DNA of 64,000 nucleotides. Origin: Streptomyces panaciradicis. Lineage in GTDB: Bacteria; Actinomycetota; Actinomycetes; Streptomycetales; Streptomycetaceae. Positions 18,254 to 26,764 of the stretch are shown one piece after another. The translations under genes were made by a program, and so were the position numbers. Below the pieces are notes generated by a model. It did no database searches, was not told where the DNA came from, and saw only the letters and a program-made list of their open reading frames with translations. Numbering within the stretch: position 1 is the first letter of the stretch; each line of letters opens with the position of its first letter. The stretch is taken from assembly GCF_023516615.1 (NCBI RefSeq), contig NZ_JAMGBF010000029.1, positions 1-64,000 on the forward strand, read 5' to 3'.

Positions 18254-18976
18254 CTATGGCTTGATACGTGTGGGCAGCACACGCGGTGGCCACTGGCCGG
18301 GGGCGAACACCCCCAACGCATGGGCGCGGGAGACCAGCGCGGGCCGGTTCGGGGCGTCGAACCTGCGCAGCATCTGACCGATGCGGTACTCGATTCCCTG
18401 TCGGCTCAGGTACAGGCGCGAGGCGAGTTGCACGGTCGACTCGCCTCGGGCGACACCCTCCAGTACCTGCGCGTCGAGCGCGTTGAGCACCGGTTCGTCA
18501 TCGGCCGGACTCGGCTCGGAGGCCTGTAGTGGTGCGGGCGCGGCGGAGGTGCAGTGGTGCAGGAGGACGACGACGCCGGATGTCTCACCCCTCCGGCCTC
18601 GCACGGAGATCGCTGTGATGTCCGCGTGGAAGAGTCCGCCGGCCCCGTCCTTTCCCGTGACCTTTTCGGTGAATCGGGGACGACGGCCCGAGGAGAGAGC
18701 GATGAATTGTTCCTGCAGACGGCTGGGCGCGGGCGAGTACAGGAGGTCGAGAAGGCGGCGCCCGCATATCTCCCGTGTGCTGAGGCCGAATTGGCCGGCG
18801 AATTCCGGCTCTGCGGCCGTGATGACGAGGTTTCCGGGAAAGGCACGGGCCGTGCAGACGGCTCTGGAAGCGGGAGGCGAGGAGTCGGCCACGGAGGTGC
18901 GGTGCGCGGGGGGAGCCGGTTCGGCGGCTCGGTGGTGCTTGCGGGGCGAGGCGTCGGGGAAACTCGTGGTTGCCAC
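18254..18976 (-). CDS. PAS-LuxR transcriptional regulator (PimM/FscRI family)
   Basis: A 240-residue regulator. After about 45 disordered Pro/Ser/Arg-rich residues comes a PAS domain (about 50-150, starting NLVITAAEPEFAGQFG). A C-terminal LuxR helix-turn-helix follows (about 165-235, including STVQLASRLYLSRQGIEY and ending VFAPGQWPPRV), the hallmark order of PimM, FscRI and related polyene regulators. The GTG start at 18976 follows AGAAGGA by 10 bases; a longer open frame upstream to 19339 looks non-coding. In S. albus antimycin control comes from FscRI in the distant candicidin cluster, whereas here a family member sits beside antBA. A matching site lies between antB and antC. Likely a pathway activator. 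Confidence 0.87.
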   Translation of the reverse strand: MATTSFPDASPRKHHRAAEPAPPAHRTSVADSSPPASRAVCTARAFPGNLVITAAEPEFAGQFGLSTREICGRRLLDLLYSPAPSRLQEQFIALSSGRRPRFTEKVTGKDGAGGLFHADITAISVRGRRGETSGVVVLLHHCTSAAPAPLQASEPSPADDEPVLNALDAQVLEGVARGESTVQLASRLYLSRQGIEYRIGQMLRRFDAPNRPALVSRAHALGVFAPGQWPPRVLPTRIKP

Positions 18977-19380
18977 GGACGTACCGTCCTTCTGCTGCGC
19001 AATGGATGCGGAGGGGGGTGGGCGCGGAACGAACCAGCGCGGCGGTGCCGGGTGTCGGCGGGGTCCGGCGCGCGGGATGGGTGCTACCTGGTCGGCGGCG
19101 GTGTGACGTTCCGTCGGGATGGGGGAGGGGGCGCGAAAGCCCGGACGGCTGGTCAGGGCGAGCGAATACTCCCGGTGGAGATCGGCCGATGGCCGGATAA
19201 CGTTGTCACGTTCATCAGAGGTCGCCGCTCGGTCCGAAGGCCAGGCTCCGCCGTGCAGCGGATGCCGCGCCGTTCGGCGTTCGATCCGGTCGACCATGGT
19301 GTGGCACGAGAACCTCCACGAGACGAACGAGGGCGTCACATCAAGTCGGCGCCTTCGAGGCTAAGCTGCGGCAACCCCCC

Positions 19381-19396
19381 TGGCAAGGGTTTGCCA
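19381..19396. promoter_or_regulatory. Inverted repeat, possible operator
   Basis: TGGCAA and TTGCCA flank four bases (GGGT). It lies in the A/T-richer part of the gap, about 130 bp before the proposed XRE-gene promoter. It could bind the XRE-TPR regulator or another factor; function is unproven. Confidence 0.35.
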
Positions 19397-19526
19397 AGTG
19401 ACGTGGGCAACGTGTCAACTCCCCTGATGCAAAGAGAGTTTGGGACCCATGTTGACGTGTTGACCTCGGGCTGTCACACCGCGACACGCGGTCTCGACCA
19501 GGCAGGTGTCGCGTTGTTTTTCCCTT

Positions 19527-19556
19527 GCAAGCCCTTTCGCGGGCTTCGTAGAGTGC
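19527..19556 (+). promoter_or_regulatory. Probable promoter of the XRE-TPR gene with a spacer dyad
   Basis: TTGCAA (19527-19532) and TAGAGT (19551-19556) are 18 bases apart, a good sigma-HrdB-like pair. The spacer holds AAGCCC-TTTCGC-GGGCTT (19531-19548), a 6-bp inverted repeat that would place a bound regulator over the promoter. It ends 72 bp before the XRE start codon. Confidence 0.45.
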
Positions 19557-19628
19557 TGGCAACTTCAGGTCTCCGATCGAACCGGCCGAGGGCGGAGGTC
19601 TGGCGCGTCACGGGAGCAGAGGTGGGAG

Positions 19629-20900
19629 ATGCTCGAGCAGCCGCACTTCGGCCGTCGGCTCAGGAGGCTCCGGCTGGAGCGGGGACTGAGTCAGGCAGGA
19701 CTGGTCGGTGACGGCATGTCGACCGGGTACCTGTCGCGTTTGGAGTCGGGAGAACGACCGCCCACCGAGCGTGCGACGGCGTATCTCGCCGCGCGGTTGG
19801 GTGTGGAGGTCTGCGAGTTGACGGCGCCTCCGCCTCCGCGGTCCCTGACCCGTGAGTTGGCGGTCGCGCTGTCGGCGCCGTCCGGCACGAGCGACGTCGC
19901 CGCCCTCTCCCGGGCGGTCGACGAGGACCCGGGCGACGATCCCGCCGCCCGCTGGCAGGCGCTGTGGCTGCTGAGCCGCACCGCCGGCCGCCTCGGTGAC
20001 TACGTGCAGCAGCAGGCTCGTCTGTCGCAGCTCCTGGAGCTGAGCGAGCTGTTGGAGGTTCCCGAACTGCTGGTGCGGTCCCACGTGGCGTACGCCGAGT
20101 GCGCCCGCTCCGTGGGTGACATGCACACGGCAGAAACGGAGGCTTCACAGGCATTGTCCCTGGCCCGCTCGCAGGACCTGTCGGTGTCCGACACCGCGGC
20201 GGCCCTGACCCTGCTCGCCGGCATCGAGGCGGAGCTGGGCAGACTGGACGCGGCCGCACAGCACGTCGACGAACTCGAACGGGATCTGCTGCCCGCGGCC
20301 ACGCCGACGCAGGCGGCCGTAGGGTGGTGGACCGCCGCCACCGTCAGCAACCGCCAGGGCGACCACGCCGCCGCACGGACCAAGCTGCACAAGGCCCTTC
20401 ACCTCCTGAAGAGCACGGACGACCTGTCCCTGTGGACCCGCCTGCGGCTCTCCGCGACCGCAGCGGCGCTCGAGATGACACCACCCCAACTGAAGCCGGC
20501 GGAGCGCTGGTTGGCCGAGGTCGCCTTCGCCGTGGATCCGATCGGCACCCCCGTCCAGGCCCAGGAACTGCGTGCACTGCGGGCCCATCTCGCCTTTCAC
20601 CGGGGCCGGTTGGACGAGGCCCGCGCGATCAGAGACGCACTCCTGGCCGAGGGGGAGAATTCGCTGCTGCCCTACCGCGACCGCGTGCGGCTGTCGGTCC
20701 TCGACGGCCAGCTGATGATCCTTGCCGGACGGGCCGAGGAAGGCATCGCCGTCCTGCAGCGGCTGGGCCGTGAGGCGACCGACTCCCACAACCTGGACCT
20801 GGCCGCGCACATCTGGCAGTCGCTGGCCCAGACGCTGGCGGACCTGCGCCTTGCCCACCCGGCGAACGCCGTCCACGGCGCACCGCGTTCGTCAGGGTGA
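19629..20900 (+). CDS. XRE-family regulator with TPR-rich C-terminal region
   Basis: A 423-residue protein. The N-terminal Cro/CI-type helix-turn-helix (about 8-65) includes LRLERGLSQAGLVGDG and YLSRLESGERPPT. About 340 residues of alpha-helical Ala/Leu-rich repeats follow, resembling TPRs such as GDYVQQQARLSQLLEL and GRLDAAAQHVDELERDL. This matches the large Streptomyces group of helix-turn-helix proteins with tetratricopeptide tails, some of which sense peptides or small ligands. The ATG at 19629 has GGTGGGAG directly upstream. No target gene is obvious: it faces a decayed region on its right and the PAS-LuxR gene on its left, so a link to antimycin control is only positional. Confidence 0.82.
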   Translation: MLEQPHFGRRLRRLRLERGLSQAGLVGDGMSTGYLSRLESGERPPTERATAYLAARLGVEVCELTAPPPPRSLTRELAVALSAPSGTSDVAALSRAVDEDPGDDPAARWQALWLLSRTAGRLGDYVQQQARLSQLLELSELLEVPELLVRSHVAYAECARSVGDMHTAETEASQALSLARSQDLSVSDTAAALTLLAGIEAELGRLDAAAQHVDELERDLLPAATPTQAAVGWWTAATVSNRQGDHAAARTKLHKALHLLKSTDDLSLWTRLRLSATAAALEMTPPQLKPAERWLAEVAFAVDPIGTPVQAQELRALRAHLAFHRGRLDEARAIRDALLAEGENSLLPYRDRVRLSVLDGQLMILAGRAEEGIAVLQRLGREATDSHNLDLAAHIWQSLAQTLADLRLAHPANAVHGAPRSSG

Positions 20901-21079
20901 GCCGTAAGGGTGTCCCGGGCGCCCTTTCGCGGTGGACGGTCAGCGCGGCCGATGTCCCGTTCCCTGTCCGACCGGGCGCCCATGGATCAGCGCTGGCCCG
21001 CGGACCTGCCGGGAGGTTCGGTGTCCTGCCCCACGCCCTCGAAGGAGAGCGCCTTTGGCAGAACCACGGGCACCACCCC

Positions 21080-21598
21080 TGCGCTTGGAGGGGCCTATCG
21101 AGTCGATGATGTCCGCGGCCCACGTGCCGAACGTGAGCCTGCAACGGGCCCTGGACGGCCTGGCGTTGAGTCCGAACACGACCGCGTGACCCCTGCCGGC
21201 CCTCAGGGGACCGGACGCCCCCTGAGGGCGACGGCCCCACTCTGGAGGCGTTCGGCCCGGCGACGGCCTTCTCACTAGACACGATCAAGTTGCTGACCGC
21301 CCACACCGATGCGCACGTACGGCCCGCCGCCGTCGCCGTGGTGTGGGCGATCGGTGGCGAAGTCGAGGCCCCGGCCGTCCCGGACGTCCTCCTGCGGGCC
21401 CCTGGAAACAGAACGGGGCGGCGGCGAACCACGTCACGGCCCGCCTGGACCGCATGGGCTCCTTCGCAAAGCCCGCTCTTCCGCCAGCAGCTCGCTCTAC
21501 CCCGGCCCGGCGGCCGATTCGACAGCGTCGACAGCTACGAGGAACTCCAGCGGGTCGGCCGCGCACTCATCGCCCGGCTCGATCCTTGTGCGGCCTGA
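21080..21598 (+). pseudogene. Decayed coding remnant, possibly HEAT/leucine-repeat type
   Basis: Between the XRE and TetR genes (20901-21845) no intact gene is visible, but protein-like stretches occur in shifted frames. About 21080-21189 reads IESMMSAAHVPNVSLQRALD then a stop. About 21233-21400 reads TLEAFGPATAFSLDTIKLLT then AHTDAHVRPAAVAVVWAIGG. About 21500-21598 reads SVDSYEELQRVGRALIARLD. The middle segment resembles a helical-repeat unit. The pieces share one direction and need at least two frameshifts to join. I treat it as an old gene remnant; the family is uncertain. The remaining 200 bp before the TetR operator holds nothing I recognise. Confidence 0.35.
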
Positions 21599-21818
21599 GG
21601 GGCTGGCCATAACGAGTGGCCTCGGGCCGGCTGATGTCCACGTACCGACAACGGCGTCGAGCTCGGTGCCGAGCGAGCGACGGGCTGGCCGCCGCGCACC
21701 CGTGATGACGTCCCGCCGGCACTCTGCGCTTCGGGGACGTCGTGTCCGTTCTCGAAGTGCACGGCAGTCCCGGTCGGAGTGAGGTAGACCTCGTCGTCCA
21801 CGCCTCCGTTTGAACAAG

Positions 21819-21844
21819 CTGACATTCCATGCAAAGATTGTCAG
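21819..21844. promoter_or_regulatory. Inverted repeat overlapping the TetR gene start region
   Basis: CTGACA (21819-21824) and TGTCAG (21839-21844) are perfect inverted halves 14 bases apart, ending one base before the TetR ATG. This is the expected place for a TetR autoregulatory operator controlling the TetR-SDR operon. Confidence 0.5.
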
Positions 21845-21845
21845 C

Positions 21846-22436
21846 ATGTTCGATGACGAGGATCGGCTCGATCAGATCCTGAATGCTGCCTACGCGTGCT
21901 TCACCCGCCATGGCGTGCGGCGCAGCACGATGGACGACATCGCCCGCGAGGCGGGCATGTCGCGCCCCGCTGTCTACCAGTACGTCCGCAACAAGCAGGA
22001 CGCCTTCCGGCGCCTGGCCGCCAGGCTGCTGGACGCGGCCCTCGCCGACGCCCGTGCCGCGACCGCCACCCCGGGAGACCTGACGGAGCAGCTGACCGGA
22101 GTGCTGGAGGCGAAGCTGGGGCTGGCCGCCCGGCTCTGGCACGACAGCCCCGCGCACGCGGCCGAGCTCCTCGGCGTCGAGACCCGTCAGTCGGCGGACC
22201 TCGTCGAGGGCTACAACGACGCGATGCGTGACCTGCTCGTCTCGGCGATCGCCACCGCCCGCCCCGATCTGGGCAAGGCGGACGCCGGTGAGGTGGCGGA
22301 ACTGCTCCTGGCGTTCACCCGCGGTCTGGAGGCCGACCTGACCGACCCCGAGGCCCCTGCTCGGCGCCTGTGCCACGGCGTCGCACTGTTCGTCACCGGA
22401 TTGGACCATCCCCAGCCCGACAAGGAAGCATCATGA
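21846..22436 (+). CDS. TetR-family transcriptional regulator
   Basis: A 196-residue repressor. The N-terminal helix-turn-helix is clear (ILNAAYACFTRHGVRRSTMD, then IAREAGMSRPAVYQYVRNKQ). The ligand-binding C-terminal domain is variable, so the effector is unknown. The ATG at 21846 has no clear ribosome site and directly follows an inverted repeat, so a leaderless transcript is possible; an in-frame TTG at 21810 is an alternative. The stop overlaps the start of the SDR gene (ATGA), so the two are one operon and the SDR is the probable target. Confidence 0.87.
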   Translation: MFDDEDRLDQILNAAYACFTRHGVRRSTMDDIAREAGMSRPAVYQYVRNKQDAFRRLAARLLDAALADARAATATPGDLTEQLTGVLEAKLGLAARLWHDSPAHAAELLGVETRQSADLVEGYNDAMRDLLVSAIATARPDLGKADAGEVAELLLAFTRGLEADLTDPEAPARRLCHGVALFVTGLDHPQPDKEAS

Positions 22437-23272
22437 CCACCACCGCCGTACTGATCACCGGAACCTCCTCGGGCATCGGGCGGGCCACGGCCCTGCGCCT
22501 GGCCGCCCACCCGGAACTGACCGTCTACGCAACCGCCCGCCGCCCGGAATCCCTCACCGATCTCGCCGCGGCCGGAGCGCGCACCATGGCCCTGGACGTC
22601 ACGGACGAACAGTCGATGTCCGATGCCGTCAAGACGATCGAGACCGAGCACGGCTCGGTGGGTGTCCTGGTCAACAATGCCGGCTACGGCGCGTACGGCA
22701 CCGTCGAGGAGACCGGCCTGGACGCGGTGCGCCGCCAGTTCGAGACCAACGTCTTCGGTCTGGCCCGGATGAGTCAGCTGGTGCTGCCCGGCATGCGCTC
22801 CGCCGGGCGCGGCCGCATCGTCAACGTCGGTTCCATGGGAGGCCGGCTCGTTTTCCCCGCAGGCGGCTACTACCACGCCAGCAAGTACGCCGTCGAAGCC
22901 CTCACCGACGCACTGCGCTTCGAGGTCGCACCCTTCGGGATCAAAGTGAGCCTGATCGAACCGGGCCTGATCCGCACCGGCTTCGGTGACACCGCGGCCC
23001 ACACCCTGGCCGACTCCGCAGCCCCGACCGGACCCTACGACAGCCTCAATGAGGCCGCCGACCGGCAGATGGCCCAGGGCTACCAGTCGAAGCTGCTGTC
23101 CGCTCCGCCCGAGGCCGTCGCCGAAGTCATCGAGCACGCCGCCACCGGCGCGCACCCGCGCACCCGCTACGTCGTCACGCCCGCCGCCAAGTTCCTGGTC
23201 CACAGCCGGCGCCTGCTGGGCGCCCGGTTCTTCGACGCCTACCTGCGCCGCCAGTTCAAGGTTGCGGCGTAA
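22433..23272 (+). CDS. Short-chain dehydrogenase/reductase
   Basis: A 279-residue classical SDR. The cofactor motif TGTSSGIG lies near the N terminus, then NNAGYG, a catalytic Ser in NVGSMGG, and YxxxK as YYHASKYA. TARRPES after beta-2 suggests NADP(H). The ATG overlaps the TetR stop by 4 bases and has AAGGAAG upstream. The substrate cannot be told; the length and the late VAEVIEHAATGAHPRTRY segment resemble SDRs often annotated as oxidoreductases acting on small carbonyls. Control by the co-transcribed TetR is likely. Confidence 0.9.
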   Translation: MTTTAVLITGTSSGIGRATALRLAAHPELTVYATARRPESLTDLAAAGARTMALDVTDEQSMSDAVKTIETEHGSVGVLVNNAGYGAYGTVEETGLDAVRRQFETNVFGLARMSQLVLPGMRSAGRGRIVNVGSMGGRLVFPAGGYYHASKYAVEALTDALRFEVAPFGIKVSLIEPGLIRTGFGDTAAHTLADSAAPTGPYDSLNEAADRQMAQGYQSKLLSAPPEAVAEVIEHAATGAHPRTRYVVTPAAKFLVHSRRLLGARFFDAYLRRQFKVAA

Positions 23273-23367
23273 CTGCGCGCTGTCCATGCCCGCAACGAGC
23301 ACCCCACTCCGTTCCGGGCAAGTGGGCGGGGTCCGACGGGAAGGTGCAGACGGCCCCAGGACGGCCC

Positions 23368-23787
23368 TTACGGCCTGGCCGTCTCATCCGGCACCGGCGT
23401 GGCCTGGTGATAGTAGAGCCGGAACTCCCCGGCGGCGTCGCGGCGCCAGATCGACGAACGGCGGGCGTGCCGGTCCCCGATCCGGGTGTCGTAGGTCAGG
23501 TGGACGATACCGGGGGCCAGGATCGCACTCTCGAAGCGCTCTGCGGTGATCGGTGTGCTGTTCTCGGCGCCGCCATGGAGCGTGGGCAGGGCGGCGACCA
23601 TCTCCGCGCGCGTCCACCGCCGCCCGGAAGCGCCGACCTCGATGAAGTCGGGGTCGAGGAGTGCTTCGGCGCGGGAGCCGGAGAGGCGGACGGAGGGGTC
23701 GTGGAGGCGCCGTTCCCGGACGATCGCCTCGGTGACGTCGGGATGCTGCGGGAACGCCTCAGGCGCGTACCGGTCGTTCTGGATCAT
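23368..23787 (-). CDS. NTF2-like / DUF4440 family protein
   Basis: A 139-residue cytoplasmic protein with the cone-shaped SnoaL/DUF4440 pattern. A helix EAIVRERRLHDPSVR is followed by LLDPDFIEVGASGRRWTRAE, then strands with ILAPGIVHLTYDTR and RRSSIWRRDAAGEFRLYYHQ. These proteins act as small-molecule-binding domains or isomerase-like enzymes; no catalytic residue can be assigned. The ATG at 23787 is chosen because the domain begins there, although no good ribosome site is seen and the frame stays open to 23886. It is convergent with the SDR gene, with 95 bp between stops. Confidence 0.65.
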   Translation of the reverse strand: MIQNDRYAPEAFPQHPDVTEAIVRERRLHDPSVRLSGSRAEALLDPDFIEVGASGRRWTRAEMVAALPTLHGGAENSTPITAERFESAILAPGIVHLTYDTRIGDRHARRSSIWRRDAAGEFRLYYHQATPVPDETARP

Positions 23788-23954
23788 GGCGACATGATGC
23801 CCGGTCGCTGTCTGCCCATACGGCGGCGCCGACACCGCCGAGGCAGACACGCACTGTCGATGCCTCCAACCTGCGCCCTCCACCACTTCCGCCTCTCAGC
23901 CAGTTCGAAGCGACAGAAGCCGTCGCCAATCTCCCCCCACATCGAGGAAGAGAC

Positions 23955-24455
23955 ATGAAACGCCTCAGCACCGTGCTGCCCGTCACCGCGTTAACCCTCG
24001 CCGTCGTACTGGGCACGGCCGGACCCTCGAACGCAGCAACCACCTATGAAACCGAGGTCACCGCCTTCGCGGCGGGGGACAACGATCCCGTAGGCGGTGC
24101 CATCGCCTACCCGGGCAGCGCTCCCCGGCACTCGACAGCCGGCGGCGTCGGAACCTACGACGACCCCATCACCGTCGCCGCCTATGCTCCCGCGCTCCCC
24201 GTCGGGACGCGCATCTACCTCTCCTACGTGAAGAAATACTTCATCATGGAGGACCTGTGCGGAGCCTGCCGCGACGACTGGAACCGCTCGGGCACGCGCC
24301 GCGTCGACATCTGGATCGGCTACTACGCCGGCACCAGCGCGGAGCTCTGCGAAAGCCGCCTGACCCTCGCATCCACCTCCATGGTGGTCGATCCCGACCG
24401 CGGACTCCCCGTCGACACCACCCCCTTGCTCGGGCCCAACGGCTGCTACCTGTGA
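23955..24455 (+). CDS. Small secreted protein, 3D/RlpA-like barrel candidate
   Basis: A 166-residue exported protein. The signal peptide has the MKR charged start, a hydrophobic core and an SNA-A-type cleavage near residue 27. The mature part has VTAFAAGDNDP and IAYPGSA near its start, PITVAAYAPALPVGTRIYL in the middle and VDIWIGYYAG near the end. This is the layout of a double-psi barrel of the 3D/RlpA type, often with a catalytic or structural Asp. Four cysteines (DLCGAC, LCES, NGCYL) could form disulfides. The role is unknown, possibly cell-wall related. RBS GAGGAAGAG lies just upstream of the ATG. Confidence 0.7.
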   Translation: MKRLSTVLPVTALTLAVVLGTAGPSNAATTYETEVTAFAAGDNDPVGGAIAYPGSAPRHSTAGGVGTYDDPITVAAYAPALPVGTRIYLSYVKKYFIMEDLCGACRDDWNRSGTRRVDIWIGYYAGTSAELCESRLTLASTSMVVDPDRGLPVDTTPLLGPNGCYL

Positions 24456-24938
24456 ACCGGTCCCGGCTCTCCACACCAACGGCAGCCTCCGGTTAGCCTC
24501 CGGGCGCGTCAGAAGCGATCGGCAGCACGGGAGGCAAGGCCAGCTTCTCCTCGTGAGTGTGCTTCACCGTCCTCCTCCAGTCGATGCATCAAGCGCATCA
24601 TCCCGCGCCGTGTCCGCAAGGTGATCGTGAAAAGCAGTGCACCCCAAGCCGGTAGGCCGCGTTGAGACATGCCTCATCCCCGTCGGCGAAGCCCTGCGTG
24701 AGCAGACCATCGGACAATGGCCTGGTCACCGCCGGCTCAGGCCACCGAACGATTTAAGAGGAACGGGGGGTTTCAGCACTTGAGGTCGCTTTATACATCT
24801 GCGCATTGGTCGCCAAAGGGATTAATCGTCCACCTTTGATTTGCTGGGCTGCCAACTGCATCCACTCCCTCGGCAGTGGCGGAATACGTCCCCGTCATCC
24901 GCTTCACCCGGTACAGCAAGCCTCAGGAGTGAACTGCC
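24456..24938. other. 483-bp intergenic region
   Basis: No supported gene. The right half (about 24750-24850) is unusually A/T-rich for this genome and probably contains the promoter of the next secreted-protein gene. Near 24781-24810 are TTGAGG and a TTTATAC-like element, but the spacing is poor and I do not assign boxes. Confidence 0.4.
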
Positions 24939-25532
24939 ATGACCCGCACCGTACTTGTCTCCGCCGCGTCCACCGTCGCGGCCCTGGTGATCGCGGCGCC
25001 CACCGCCTCGGCGACCCCGCACACCGTCCATGTCAAGGGTGGCCAGACCTCCGTGACGGTGGCTCCGGCGATTGCCAAGGCGCTGCTGTCCAACGGGATC
25101 GCCCCCATCGTCACCCGCCCCGGCAAGCCCAGCCTCACCACCGTCGGCGGCCAGCCCACCTTGAAGGCCGGCTACCCGATCACCGGCGGCTCCCTGACCA
25201 CCAGCCCCCTCGGTGGAACGATCAAGCACAGCGGCGGCCTGAAGTTCACCAACGTCTTCAACGGCCGCTCGCTGGAGGTCAAGAACTTCACCATCGACCT
25301 CACCAAGGGACGACTGACCGGCCTCGTCGCCGGTACGAAGACACGGGTCCCCGTCTTCAAGCTCGACCTGTCCACCGCCCACGTCAAGCTCGGTAAGCAC
25401 AAGGCCGACGCCACCAACGTCACGCTCAAGCTCACCAAGGAAGCGGCCGGCGCGCTCAACTCCACCCTCAAGACCACGCTCTTCAGCACCGGTCTGACCG
25501 TCGGGACTGCAGACACCCACCCCTGCTTCTGA
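24939..25532 (+). CDS. Secreted protein of unknown function
   Basis: A 197-residue exported protein: MTRT start, hydrophobic core and an ASA cleavage site near residue 26. The mature region is rich in Thr, Lys and beta-strand patterns (VHVKGGQTSVTVAPAIAKAL, VKNFTIDLTKGRLTGLVAG, VFKLDLSTAHVKLGKHKAD). Similar proteins are common in Streptomyces secretomes without a known role. No catalytic motif is seen. The only mature cysteine is the penultimate residue. RBS AGGAG lies about 10 bases before the ATG. It may be co-regulated with the preceding secreted protein, but the 483-bp gap implies its own promoter. Confidence 0.72.
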   Translation: MTRTVLVSAASTVAALVIAAPTASATPHTVHVKGGQTSVTVAPAIAKALLSNGIAPIVTRPGKPSLTTVGGQPTLKAGYPITGGSLTTSPLGGTIKHSGGLKFTNVFNGRSLEVKNFTIDLTKGRLTGLVAGTKTRVPVFKLDLSTAHVKLGKHKADATNVTLKLTKEAAGALNSTLKTTLFSTGLTVGTADTHPCF

Positions 25533-25618
25533 CTCACTCACGCGACAGCAGGCGGTGCCGCCACCTCCCGGCACCGCCTGCACGGCCTCTGTTCAGAGGC
25601 GCACGAGCAGTCCGCCCC

Positions 25619-25828
25619 TCAGATCGCCGGGATGACGTCCCAGACGATCTCGACGCCCGTCATCGACTCACCGATATGGGCCGCTTGAGCATGGGAGCGA
25701 GCCTGGACGAAGACGGTGTTCACGTCTTCGTCCACCGTGACCACCTCCCCCATGAAACGGCAAGCAGCGCACACCGCATACATCACTGCGACCGCGCGAT
25801 CCGGCTGGACGTACTCCGACTGTTCCAT
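25619..25828 (-). CDS. Small hypothetical protein, 69 aa
   Basis: I do not recognise this protein. It is acidic (MEQSEYVQPDRAV; VDEDVNTVFVQ) and has two cysteines in YAVCAACRFMGE, a short CxxC that could bind metal or form a disulfide. A strong ribosome site (GAGAGGTGA) stands 4-5 bases before the ATG, which is the main reason to call it real. It converges with the secreted-protein gene. The 250 bp to its right hold nothing recognisable. Confidence 0.62.
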   Translation of the reverse strand: MEQSEYVQPDRAVAVMYAVCAACRFMGEVVTVDEDVNTVFVQARSHAQAAHIGESMTGVEIVWDVIPAI

Positions 25829-26078
25829 CGTTCACCTCTCGGCCTGATTCCGCGGCGGACAGCGGATCGGATGCGCAGGGCAGGTGTGCGACTGGCCCAT
25901 GTCGTGACGTCGTCACCCTCCCTCTGGAACGAGCGGTCCGGCCCAAACGGCACGGGCACCGTGAGGTTGAACGACTGCGGGGCGCGCAGATGACTGGGGG
26001 AGAGCCCTCCGGCTCAGAAATGAGGAGAAGAGCTGGGTGAGTACCTGGACCGTTTGCCCGGCCGCAGGGGAGAAAGGG

Positions 26079-26465
26079 TTACGCGGCGGTCCAGTCGCGC
26101 AGCTGGCGGGCGATCAGGGCGACGCCGAGCGTTCCGGATGCCGCGTCACGTACGAGGGCGACGGCTGCCTTGGGCTGGTAGTCGAGTTCGCGCGCATTGA
26201 GAAGCAGGTAGGCCTCGGTCGCGTGCCAGGCGAAGCGTTCGTTGGAGTGTTCCAGGCACGGCAGTCTCGCCAGGGTCTGCAGCAGTGCGCCGGCCTTGAG
26301 ATACAGGGACCCGTAGATGTCCCGCTCCATCGCCCTGGCGTTGACTCGGGCGACCGCGGCGTACAGCGGTCCGAAGTCGTCGACCTGTGGATCGCCGTCG
26401 AGCAGCTCGGCAGCGTGCAGGAGGAAGGTCACGTCGAGCGGGTGGAGCCGGTCGGGTTGGCTCAC
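26079..26465 (-). CDS. Fic/Doc-like toxin of a toxin-antitoxin pair
   Basis: A 128-residue protein resembling the Streptomyces 'Fic family toxin component' group. The layout is DVTFLLHAAELLDGDPQVDD, then YGSLYLKAGALLQTLARLP and SNERFAWHATEAYLLLNARE. The region that is HPFxDGNKR in true Fic/Doc enzymes reads LEHSNERFAW here, so the catalytic His and the G-N are degenerate and AMP-transferase or kinase activity is uncertain. The GTG start overlaps the antitoxin stop by 4 bases (GTGA), the standard antitoxin-toxin order. A solitary divergent Fic-fold protein without toxicity remains possible. Confidence 0.68.
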   Translation of the reverse strand: MSQPDRLHPLDVTFLLHAAELLDGDPQVDDFGPLYAAVARVNARAMERDIYGSLYLKAGALLQTLARLPCLEHSNERFAWHATEAYLLLNARELDYQPKAAVALVRDAASGTLGVALIARQLRDWTAA

Positions 26466-26764
26466 GCGGCGTTGCCTCGTTCCTGGCGCTGGTCGAGGTC
26501 TCGACGCGCTTCCTGCTCGGCGGCACGCTGGTCGGCTGTGGGATCCACGCTGCTGGGCTCGGCCGCGAAAGCCGCACCACTGCGGGCCATGGATGCCTGG
26601 AAGCCGTCCAGGAACCTCCGCTCCACGGCGGTCGCACGGTCGTAGGCCGCAGAGAGGATGTACTCCTGCATGCTGACCCCGGCCTGCTTGGCCGCCGCCG
26701 CGATGGCGGCCTGCTGCGCAGGATCGGGGAAACGCAGGCTCATCGCCTTCTTGGATTCCGACAT
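26462..26764 (-). CDS. Antitoxin, ribbon-helix-helix-like
   Basis: A 100-residue protein whose first 45 residues suit a ribbon-helix-helix DNA-binding fold (KKAMSLRFPDPAQQAAIAAA, then AKQAGVSMQEYILSAAY). The charged helical tail is rich in Ala, Glu and Arg, as in antitoxins that wrap their toxin. It is the first gene of a two-gene operon with the Fic/Doc-like toxin. The ATG at 26764 has no ribosome site: the base pairs just upstream belong to a perfect inverted repeat, so a leaderless or operator-embedded start is likely, with autoregulation by antitoxin or complex. Confidence 0.72.
   Translation of the reverse strand: MSESKKAMSLRFPDPAQQAAIAAAAKQAGVSMQEYILSAAYDRATAVERRFLDGFQASMARSGAAFAAEPSSVDPTADQRAAEQEARRDLDQRQERGNAA

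Larger units (their letters stand above)
18977..19628. other. 652-bp intergenic region between divergent regulators
   Basis: No gene is supported here. The open frame entering from the PAS-LuxR gene is Pro/Arg-rich and lacks a ribosome site. The right half (about 19360-19600) is A/T-richer and carries two small dyads and a probable promoter for the XRE gene, listed separately. Confidence 0.5.

Noticed and set aside
18977..19339. Upstream in-frame extension of the PAS-LuxR gene
   Set aside because: The added 121 residues are Pro/Arg/His-rich with no motif, and a GTG with a good ribosome site exists at 18976.
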